Positions 1-5,664 of a DNA stretch of 6,917 nucleotides are shown in pieces. Made by a program: the position numbers and the translations under genes. Below the pieces are notes generated by a model that worked only from the letters and a program-made list of their open reading frames with translations, was not told the DNA's origin and ran no database searches. Position 1 is the stretch's first letter. Each line of letters opens with the position of its first letter. This DNA comes from UMGS973 sp963609975 (GTDB lineage Bacteria; Bacillota; Clostridia; Peptostreptococcales; Anaerovoracaceae): positions 1 to 6,917 of the forward strand of contig CAVDMD010000115.1 in assembly GCA_963609975.1 (NCBI GenBank), read 5' to 3'.

Positions 1-2
1 CT

Positions 3-83
3 GTTGTATATGACGGGAACAAGGTAGTGGCGCAGAGCGCATTAAAACAGTGCAGCTATGCTGCAAGAACATGGAGTAAATAA
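3..83 (+). CDS. C-terminal end of an unidentified protein (5' end outside window)
   Basis: Reading frame 3 is open from the left edge to a TAA at 81-83 and encodes the last 26 residues of a protein, ending ARTWSK. The other two forward frames stop within the first 30 bases. The tail is too short to assign to a family. It has no obvious membrane segment or motif and includes one Cys and an aromatic/basic terminus. It lies on the same strand as the methyltransferase-like gene, with an 83-base gap containing an inverted repeat, so the two could be co-transcribed. This gene could equally be a chance open frame, but the clean stop just before an intergenic hairpin favours a real gene end. Confidence 0.5.
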   Translation, partial: VVYDGNKVVAQSALKQCSYAARTWSK

Positions 84-99
84 TCAGCCTTCATATTTC

Positions 100-130
100 G
101 GAGGGTCTGGCGTTTTATGCGGGACCCTCC
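100..130 (+). terminator. Perfect 8-bp inverted repeat, possible weak terminator or attenuator
   Basis: GGAGGGTC at 100-107 is exactly complementary to GACCCTCC at 123-130, with a 15-base loop. The stem is GC-rich and lies 17 bases after the upstream stop codon, a typical place for a terminator. However, the following bases are a mixed AT stretch rather than a T run, so intrinsic termination would be inefficient. It could instead be an RNA processing or stabilising hairpin, or a leader element of the gene at 167. Confidence 0.4.
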
Positions 131-166
131 CTGATATATTTATTCTGTACACAAAGGAAAGCTGAT

Positions 167-1177
167 ATGAAAGAGGGTGTGTTTATGAACATGAGAAACC
201 GGCTTGAAGAAATAAAAATATCGGATGTGAAAAAACCGATGCCTTTATTATCTTTCCCTTGTGTACAGCTGATGGGGATGAACGTCAAAGAGCTTTTGTC
301 AAGCCCTGACAATCAGGCAAATGGTATGAAAGCAGTTGCAGACAGGGTTGATTCGTTTGCAGCAACAGGATTTATGGATCTGTCGCTTGAGGCAGAGGCT
401 TTCGGAGCAGTGACAAAGGCTTCGGATAGCGGAGTTCCTGCAGTAACAGGTATCCTGATAGAGGATATAGAGGCTGCAGAGAAATTAAAAATCCCTGTGA
501 TTAAGGAAAAAAGAGCGGGGATATATGTAGAGGGAATAAAAAAAGCCCTCACCCTTATAGACGACAGACCTGTTCTGGCAGGAGTGACAGGACCGTTTAC
601 TCTGGCAGGAAGCCTTGCAGGTATGGCCGGAGCGATTGAAAATCCGGAGCTTCTGCATATACTGCTCAGGAAATCAGCAGACTTCCTTATTGAATATATC
701 AGGGCTTACAGGAGCATTGGAGCAGACGGCATATTTATGGCAGAGCCTCTTGCGGGTATGATCTCCCCAAAGCTGGCAGAGCAGTTTTCAGAGCCGTATG
801 TCAGGCAGATTGCGGATGCCGTCAGGACAGAGGATTTCATAGTTATATATCATAACTGCGGTGACGGGGTAATTGAAATGGCAGAGTCCATATACCGCAC
901 AGGCTGTGACGCATATCATTTTGGCAATGCTAAAGATATGAAAACAGTGCTTGAAACATTCCCCGATGATAAGATAGTGATGGGCAATCTTGATCCGGCA
1001 GCTTTGCTTAAGGAGGGGACTCCTGAAACCGTAAGACGGGAGACATTAAAACTCCTTGAGAAATGCAGCGCTCATCCAAACTTTCTCATATCCTCAGGAT
1101 GCGATATACCGCCTGATGCAGGGTGGGAAAACATAGATGCTTTTTTTGAAGCGGTGAGGGAATTTTACCGGAGATAA
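167..1177 (+). CDS. UroD-fold corrinoid-type methyltransferase (MtaA/CmuA-like)
   Basis: This 336-residue protein has the uroporphyrinogen decarboxylase (UroD) TIM-barrel fold. Visible features are PCVQLMG near residues 31-37, the TGPFTLAGSL segment at 141-150, the GADGIFMAEP strand-loop at 185-194, and above all H229-x-C231 with C312 in SSGCDIP. That His-x-Cys...Cys set is the zinc site that activates a thiol in MtaA-type methylcobamide:coenzyme M methyltransferases. True HemE enzymes lack it. The length is normal for this family. Members move methyl groups between a methylcorrinoid protein and a thiol or other acceptor. Since Clostridia generally lack coenzyme M, the acceptor here is unknown; a folate- or corrinoid-linked demethylation pathway is plausible. 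Start choice: ATG 167 is preceded by AAAGGA with a suitable gap, but ATG 185 is also preceded by GAGGG seven bases upstream and gives a start nearer the first conserved Arg, so either may be used. The protein has no signal peptide and is cytoplasmic. The gene ends 79 bases before the ECF operon, which has its own promoter. Confidence 0.88.
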   Translation: MKEGVFMNMRNRLEEIKISDVKKPMPLLSFPCVQLMGMNVKELLSSPDNQANGMKAVADRVDSFAATGFMDLSLEAEAFGAVTKASDSGVPAVTGILIEDIEAAEKLKIPVIKEKRAGIYVEGIKKALTLIDDRPVLAGVTGPFTLAGSLAGMAGAIENPELLHILLRKSADFLIEYIRAYRSIGADGIFMAEPLAGMISPKLAEQFSEPYVRQIADAVRTEDFIVIYHNCGDGVIEMAESIYRTGCDAYHFGNAKDMKTVLETFPDDKIVMGNLDPAALLKEGTPETVRRETLKLLEKCSAHPNFLISSGCDIPPDAGWENIDAFFEAVREFYRR

Positions 1178-1187
1178 AATTTGTGAA

Positions 1188-1216
1188 TTTACAGCAGATG
1201 AAATTAAGGATATAAT
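1188..1216 (+). promoter_or_regulatory. Sigma-A-type promoter of the ECF/transcobalamin-like operon
   Basis: TTTACA at 1188-1193 and TATAAT at 1211-1216 are separated by exactly 17 bases. That is one mismatch from the consensus -35, a perfect -10 and optimal spacing, in an AT-rich gap just after the upstream stop codon. Transcription would start near 1223, giving a leader of only about 34 bases before the ATG at 1257. This implies the five-gene operon can be transcribed independently of the upstream methyltransferase-like gene. Confidence 0.75.
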
Positions 1217-1228
1217 TTGTACAGAGAG

Positions 1229-1244
1229 AAAGCCGCGCGGCTTT
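1229..1244 (+). promoter_or_regulatory. Perfect 16-bp palindrome in the operon leader
   Basis: AAAGCCGCGCGGCTTT is exactly self-complementary. In RNA it would form a six-pair stem with a GCGC tetraloop a few bases from the predicted 5' end, ending four bases before the GGAG ribosome binding site at 1248-1251. As DNA it could be an operator placed just after the transcription start. A fourth T follows (1245), but the U tract is too short for a strong terminator. A weaker alternative pairing of CCGC (1233-1236) with GCGG (1246-1249) would cover part of the ribosome binding site. The leader is far too short for a cobalamin riboswitch. Confidence 0.55.
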
Positions 1245-1256
1245 TGCGGAGTTGAT

Positions 1257-2162
1257 ATGGATAGCATACTGAAGAAAAAAAGAATAAGAAGAATAGCGCT
1301 GGCTGTGCTTGCAGCGGTGTGCGTAATCGGAGGCGCGTTTGCGCTTAATATAGAGAGGGCGGACTACACAGACAGCCTCGGCAAAGCGGTTGCAGAAGCG
1401 GAAAATCTGCTTCTTGAGGCTGAAACAGGCTATGAAAAAGGACAGTATCTTCCCGATACGGCAGTGGCTTTTTCAGAGGACATAGAGGCTGCAAAGGCTG
1501 TATATGAGGACAAGTCCGGCGTATATGAGGAGCAGAAGGCTGCATATGAAGCTCTGAAAGAGAGCATCGGAGAGTTTCGGAAATCCGCGAATAAGGAAGA
1601 TCTGACAGAGAAAGAAACAGCAAAGGAAAAAGCAGAAAAGGCTGAATCAGAAAGCGATAAGAAGAGTTCTAAAACCTCTGAAACAAAGAGCAGCGGCAGT
1701 AAGGCAGGCAGGTCTGATAAAAAAACTTCTTCCAAAGACAAAGCTGCCAAAGATGAAAAGATAACCGTAAGCATAGAGATAAGGTGTGACAATCTTTCAG
1801 ATGATATGTCAAAGCTGACAGATGAGGCCAAGGCGCCGTATGTTCCTTCAGACGGAGTCATACTTGGCAGGACAGAGTACAAATGCAGTAAGGGCACGAC
1901 GGTTTATGATGTGCTTTATGCTGTGTGCAGAAACAGCAACATACAGATAGAATCAAGCTATACGCCTGTATACGGCTCATATTATGTCGAGGGAATCAAC
2001 CATCTGTATGAGTTTGACGGAGGCTCTGAGAGCGGCTGGATGTACAAGGTAAACGGCATATATCCCGACTACGGCTGCTCGTCATACAAGCTAAGTGACG
2101 GTGACAGCATCGTATGGGGCTACACCTGCAATCTGGGAAAGGATCTTGGACATGGATATTAA
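1257..2162 (+). CDS. Membrane-anchored protein with transcobalamin-like C-terminal domain (DUF4430)
   Basis: This 301-residue surface protein is built in four parts. A basic N-terminus and one hydrophobic helix (about 13-30) form a signal or anchor; C22 has no acceptable lipobox, so it is not a clear lipoprotein. A helical, Ala/Glu-rich stalk resembling a single FIVAR three-helix module spans about 38-108, including GQYLPD. A Lys/Ser/Glu-rich disordered linker spans about 110-167. A DUF4430 domain fills about 169-301, ending in the hallmark SGWMYKVNG (259-267), a Tyr-x-Leu-x-x-GD segment and WGYTC (287-291). This domain family is related to the C-terminal beta domain of intrinsic factor/transcobalamin. 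The domain has five cysteines (177, 210, 224, 274, 291), so disulfides are possible outside the cell. GGAG lies five bases before the ATG. The gene leads the operon and overlaps ecfT by 11 bases. The likely role is a cell-surface ligand-binding partner of the ECF importer. The fold is well supported; the ligand, a corrinoid, is inferred. Confidence 0.85.
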   Translation: MDSILKKKRIRRIALAVLAAVCVIGGAFALNIERADYTDSLGKAVAEAENLLLEAETGYEKGQYLPDTAVAFSEDIEAAKAVYEDKSGVYEEQKAAYEALKESIGEFRKSANKEDLTEKETAKEKAEKAESESDKKSSKTSETKSSGSKAGRSDKKTSSKDKAAKDEKITVSIEIRCDNLSDDMSKLTDEAKAPYVPSDGVILGRTEYKCSKGTTVYDVLYAVCRNSNIQIESSYTPVYGSYYVEGINHLYEFDGGSESGWMYKVNGIYPDYGCSSYKLSDGDSIVWGYTCNLGKDLGHGY

Positions 2163-3060
2163 AAAAGGACTTGGCCAGACAAGTGAATTTGCAGGCTATC
2201 ACCCTGCTGTAAACCTTATATTCTATGCCTTTGCAGCAGGCATAGCCATGTTTTCGACAAGACCGCTTTTTATAGGCATAGCTTTTGTGTGCTCATGGGG
2301 ATATTCCGTGCTTCTTGGCGGCAGCAGAGCGATTAAAACAAACATTATGTTTCTGGTGCCCGCCATTGTCATAATGATGGTGATAAACACACTTTTTACC
2401 CATGACGGAGAAACCGTGCTGTTTTATCTCAACGGCAACAGAATCACTCTGGAGGCTCTTTTTTACGGAGCGGCGGCGGCATTTGTGCTGACAACGGTCA
2501 TAGTGTGGTTTGCAAGCTTTAATATCATAATGTCATCGGACAAGTTCATATATCTTTTCGGAAAGGCGGCGCCTGTTTTAGGACTGACTCTTTCGATGAT
2601 ATTCAGATTCATCCCCCTGCTCAAATCAAGATTTGCCGAAATCTCCATGGGACAAAAATGCATGGGCAGAGGGCAGCAGCGGGGCTTCATCAGAAAAGCC
2701 AGACTCATACTCAAAGAGGTATCGATTCTGATATCATGGTCGCTTGAGGCCTCTATTGAGACGGCAGACTCCATGGAGGCAAGAGGCTACGGACTTAAAG
2801 GCAGGAGCAGCTTTCACCTGTTTAAGTTTACAAAACGCGATCTGAGAGCCCTTGCAGCCATAGCGGTAACAGGCGGCATTGCGGCTGCAGGCTGCATTAT
2901 GGGCAAAACGAGTATGTACTATTATCCTGTAATCATCATCAGGGAATTTGATATGATGACGGTTGCGGCAGCGGTATCATACGCTCTGCTTCTTGTCATA
3001 CCGTTTGCAATCGATGTGAGAGGAGAAATCAAATGGAAACAATTAAATTTACAGATGTAA
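2152..3060 (+). CDS. ecfT: ECF transporter transmembrane coupling protein EcfT (CbiQ family)
   Basis: This 302-residue integral membrane protein links the ATPases to the substrate-binding S component in an energy-coupling-factor importer. Hydrophobic segments lie at about 21-35, 38-56, 63-81, 103-123, 137-151, 234-250 and 268-288. The cytoplasmic coupling region carries EARG at 209-212, the classic Ala-Arg-Gly element that docks on an EcfA. The first such element appears altered to MGRG (171-174), within GQKCMGRG. Start: the same frame is open upstream from 2095, but that stretch lies inside the previous gene. ATG 2152 is preceded by AAAGGA at 2138-2143 and yields the family-typical N-terminus ending in HPAVNLIFY, so it is preferred. 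It overlaps the DUF4430 gene by 11 bases and ecfA by 28 bases, which points to translational coupling. The absence of CbiM and CbiN genes argues against a cobalt transporter. Confidence 0.9.
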   Translation: MDIKKGLGQTSEFAGYHPAVNLIFYAFAAGIAMFSTRPLFIGIAFVCSWGYSVLLGGSRAIKTNIMFLVPAIVIMMVINTLFTHDGETVLFYLNGNRITLEALFYGAAAAFVLTTVIVWFASFNIIMSSDKFIYLFGKAAPVLGLTLSMIFRFIPLLKSRFAEISMGQKCMGRGQQRGFIRKARLILKEVSILISWSLEASIETADSMEARGYGLKGRSSFHLFKFTKRDLRALAAIAVTGGIAAAGCIMGKTSMYYYPVIIIREFDMMTVAAAVSYALLLVIPFAIDVRGEIKWKQLNLQM

Positions 3061-4733
3061 GCTTTACATATCCTCTCTGCGAAAAAAAGGCTCTGGATAA
3101 TATAAATCTGTCGGTCGATATGTCGGAGTTCATAGTTGTGTGCGGCAAATCAGGCTGCGGCAAAAGCACACTGCTCAGACATCTCAAAAAGAACCTGACG
3201 CCTTACGGATACAGAGAGGGAAGCGTCTGCTACAGGGGTGATGAGATTGCAGAGCTTGATGACAGAATCAGCGCCTCAGAGATAGGCTATGTGCAGCAGA
3301 ATCCCGACAATCAGATAGTGACAGACAAGGTATGGCATGAGCTGGCATTCGGCCTTGAAAGCCTTGGCTTTGACAATGCCTCAATCAGAAGAAGAGTTGC
3401 GGAGATGGCTAATTTCTTCGATATACAGGGATGGTTCCGCAAAAGCGTCACAGAGCTTTCGGGAGGACAGAAACAGCTTTTGAACCTTGCCTCTGTCATG
3501 GTAATGCAGCCCGGGGTGCTTATTCTCGATGAGCCTGCGGCACAGCTTGACCCCATAGCCGCATCGGAATTTATGAGGACCCTTTACCGCATCAACCGCG
3601 AGCTTGGCACCACAGTCATAATATCCGAGCACAGATTAGAGGAGCTGTTTCCCATGGCAGACAGGGTTTTAGTCATGGATGAGGGAAAAATCATTTACTG
3701 CGACAGACCTCAGAATGTGGGAACTGCGCTTGCACAGGCAGAGCACCCGATGTTTTTCGGACTGCCTGCGGTGATGAAGATATATACGCAGACAGCAAAT
3801 GGCGGCGACTGTCCTATGACCATCAGAGACGGCAGGCTCTGGCTTGAAAATATTCTAGGGGAGCCGGGAGAAAAGCCCTGCGGCAAAAAAGAAGAAAAGA
3901 CAAAGACCCCGGAATACAGAAGACAAAAGAAAAAGCAGGCAGATGAAGGATATATAATAGAGGCGGAGGATGTCTGGTTTTCCTATGACAGAAATTCGGG
4001 AGAGGTTTTGAGAGGCCTTAACCTCAGAGTCAAAAAAGGCGAATGGTACTGCCTGATGGGAGGCAACGGAGCCGGCAAAAGCACGACTCTCAAAGTGCTG
4101 TGCGGCATACTGAGAAGCAAAAGAGGCAGGATTACCGTAGACGGCACTGATGTAAAAACTGCAAAGGACAGACTGTTTGACGGAACCCTTGCAATGGTGC
4201 CGCAAAACCCACAGGCTCTGTTTACGGAGATAACAGTTGAGGAGGAGCTCCTTGAAGCTCTTTATTACAGCAGGGAGCCTGACAGTGAAAAGATAAAGGC
4301 TGCCTTGGATATGATGGAGCAGATGGAGCTTTCACACCTTGCAAAGGCTCATCCCTACGACCTGTCGGGAGGAGAGCAGCAGAGGCTGGCTCTTGGCAAA
4401 ATACTGCTTTTAAGACCGCGCCTCCTTATACTTGACGAGCCCACCAAGGGACTCGATCCGTTTTTCAAAAGAACACTTGCGCGGATTTTTAAGGGACTTA
4501 TCAGAGACGGCGTGACAATATTCATGGTTTCGCACGATATAGAGTTCTGCGCAGAATATGCCGACAGATGCGCCATGTTCTTTGACGGAGATATCGTATC
4601 TGAGGGAAGCCCGCAGGCGTTTTTCTCAGGCAACAGCTTCTATACGACCGTATCAAACAGGATGGCAAGAGGGTGGTTTCCCGATGCCGTTACATGGAAG
4701 GAGGTCGCACAGTGCGTCGCGGATTCAATGTAA
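3033..4733 (+). CDS. ecfA: Fused double ECF ATPase (EcfA-EcfA', two ABC domains)
   Basis: This 566-residue protein joins two CbiO/EcfA-type ABC ATPase domains that are usually separate polypeptides, and it powers the importer. Domain 1 (about 3-250) has Walker A GKSGCGKST (38-46), Q-loop YVQQNP (86-91), signature LSGGQ (142-146), Walker B VLILDEP (162-168, catalytic E167) and H200. Domain 2 (about 307-545) has Walker A GGNGAGKST (343-351), Q-loop VPQNP (389-393), signature LSGGE (444-448), Walker B LLILDEP (464-470, catalytic E469) and H501. Both nucleotide sites therefore look competent. A charged Lys/Glu-rich linker (about 275-306) separates them. ATG 3033 is preceded by AGGAG seven bases upstream, inside the end of ecfT. 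The 3' end overlaps the S-component gene by 22 bases. The fusion fixes the A:A' pairing and suggests a dedicated transporter rather than a shared energising module. Confidence 0.93.
   Translation: METIKFTDVSFTYPLCEKKALDNINLSVDMSEFIVVCGKSGCGKSTLLRHLKKNLTPYGYREGSVCYRGDEIAELDDRISASEIGYVQQNPDNQIVTDKVWHELAFGLESLGFDNASIRRRVAEMANFFDIQGWFRKSVTELSGGQKQLLNLASVMVMQPGVLILDEPAAQLDPIAASEFMRTLYRINRELGTTVIISEHRLEELFPMADRVLVMDEGKIIYCDRPQNVGTALAQAEHPMFFGLPAVMKIYTQTANGGDCPMTIRDGRLWLENILGEPGEKPCGKKEEKTKTPEYRRQKKKQADEGYIIEAEDVWFSYDRNSGEVLRGLNLRVKKGEWYCLMGGNGAGKSTTLKVLCGILRSKRGRITVDGTDVKTAKDRLFDGTLAMVPQNPQALFTEITVEEELLEALYYSREPDSEKIKAALDMMEQMELSHLAKAHPYDLSGGEQQRLALGKILLLRPRLLILDEPTKGLDPFFKRTLARIFKGLIRDGVTIFMVSHDIEFCAEYADRCAMFFDGDIVSEGSPQAFFSGNSFYTTVSNRMARGWFPDAVTWKEVAQCVADSM
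4698..4705 (+). promoter_or_regulatory. Strong ribosome binding site that fixes a GTG start
   Basis: AAGGAGGT is a full-length match to the anti-Shine-Dalgarno sequence. It lies inside the 3' end of ecfA, with seven bases from its last GG to GTG 4712. The earlier in-frame ATG codons at 4673 and 4694 lack a comparable site, the latter lying in front of this sequence, so GTG 4712 is the best start for the S-component gene. Confidence 0.75.
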
Positions 4734-5650
4734 CGCAGTATGAGGCGGCCTGCCGCAAAAGGACGAAAGCCTCTTCCCTGATAATATTTGTACTGATACC
4801 GGCAACCATAGCCGCAGGCTGCATATTCTTAGACAACGAAAGATATATGGTAATATCTCTTGCCCTGCTTGTTTATACCATGATACCGTTTTTTATGGTA
4901 TTTGAAAAACGAAAGCCCAAGGCAAGAGAAATCGTCCTTATAGCCATGATGGCTGCAGTTACGGTATGCGCCCAGCTGTTTTTTCATATGGTGCTGCCGC
5001 TGCAGATAGGAACAGCCCTGATTATAGTTTCGGGCATATCACTTGGCCCCGAGGCGGGCTTCCTTATAGGGGCGATTGCAAGATTTGTCTGCAACTTCTA
5101 TATGGGGCAGGGGCCGTGGACGCCGTGGCAGATGTTCTGCTGGGGGCTTTTGGGCTTCCTTGCGGGGCTTGCGTTTAACAGGGCGGAGCCTGACAAGCTG
5201 AAATCAAGGAATTTCAAAGTCATTTTAGGTCCTGTGATGTGTGTGGCCTTTGCGGCGGTCGCAGCCTATATATGCTATGTAATATGGCCGGGTGAGGATA
5301 ACACTTTCTTTGGCTGGAGACTGTATGTGTTCGGCGCGGCGGGACTTCTGGCAGGAGTGCTTCTGCAGCGCAAAAGGCTTCCCGCAGACAACATAACGCT
5401 TACGCTGTTTACGTTTTTTACAACCTTCGTAATATACGGAGGACTGATGAACATATGCGCCATGGTGACAGCATCAGCGCTGCCGGGAGGAGCGCCTGTA
5501 AGCATGGGAACACTCAAAACCCTCCTCATAACAGGAGCGCCGTATGATGCGGCCCATGCGGCAACAGCATCGCTTTGCGTGTTTGTTTTCGGAAATGCGA
5601 TGATAAAAAAGCTTGAGAGAATCAAAATCAAATACGGAATATACAGATAG
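4712..5650 (+). CDS. ECF transporter substrate-binding S component, candidate corrinoid-specific (CbrT-like)
   Basis: Starting at GTG 4712 this is a 312-residue membrane protein. Two extra N-terminal hydrophobic helices (about 22-40 and 45-64) precede an S-component core (about 72-300). The core has a first helix with A78-x-x-x-A82 (AREIVLIAMMAA), the kind of small-residue motif that docks on EcfT, then TALIIVSGISLGPEAGFLIGA-type helices. The loop QGPWTPWQMF (133-142), with GLLGFLAG after it, is characteristic of a subset of S components. From memory, CbrT-type (cobalamin) members have a similar Pro-Trp-rich loop, but this cannot be verified here. The core is longer than the usual ~180-200 residues because of an inserted segment around 155-200. 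The gene overlaps ecfA by 22 bases and lies 14 bases before the secreted barrel protein. Membership of the S-component superfamily is well supported. Substrate specificity is inferred from the flanking transcobalamin-like proteins; other vitamins or cofactors remain possible. Confidence 0.82.
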   Translation: MRRGFNVTQYEAACRKRTKASSLIIFVLIPATIAAGCIFLDNERYMVISLALLVYTMIPFFMVFEKRKPKAREIVLIAMMAAVTVCAQLFFHMVLPLQIGTALIIVSGISLGPEAGFLIGAIARFVCNFYMGQGPWTPWQMFCWGLLGFLAGLAFNRAEPDKLKSRNFKVILGPVMCVAFAAVAAYICYVIWPGEDNTFFGWRLYVFGAAGLLAGVLLQRKRLPADNITLTLFTFFTTFVIYGGLMNICAMVTASALPGGAPVSMGTLKTLLITGAPYDAAHAATASLCVFVFGNAMIKKLERIKIKYGIYR

Positions 5651-5664
5651 GGGGAAATCAGATT

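Noticed and set aside
167..1177. True uroporphyrinogen decarboxylase (HemE) for haem synthesis
   Set aside because: The protein carries the His-x-Cys...Cys zinc set of MtaA/CmuA-type methyltransferases, and no other haem genes are nearby.
1178..1256. Cobalamin riboswitch upstream of the presumed corrinoid-uptake operon
   Set aside because: The gap is only 79 bases, much shorter than a cobalamin riboswitch, and the predicted leader is about 34 bases. No B12-box-like core is present here or at 84-166.
1257..1346. Lipoprotein signal at C22 of the DUF4430 protein
   Set aside because: The residues before the cysteine (LAAVC) do not fit a lipobox, which needs Leu at -3 and a small residue at -1. 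The cysteine also lies mid-helix, so a membrane anchor is likelier.
1430..1897. 155-residue open frame on the minus strand inside the DUF4430 gene
   Set aside because: It is the shadow of a Lys/Ser/Glu-rich coding stretch: a Ser/Leu/Phe-rich translation with no domain, lying fully within a well-supported gene.
2095..2151. Upstream ATG at 2095 as the start of ecfT
   Set aside because: It would add 19 residues with no family resemblance, deep inside the DUF4430 coding region. ATG 2152 has an AAAGGA site at proper spacing.
2152..4733. CbiQ/CbiO cobalt transporter
   Set aside because: The EcfT and EcfA families include CbiQ and CbiO, but there is no CbiM or CbiN. The S component is instead a vitamin-type membrane protein.
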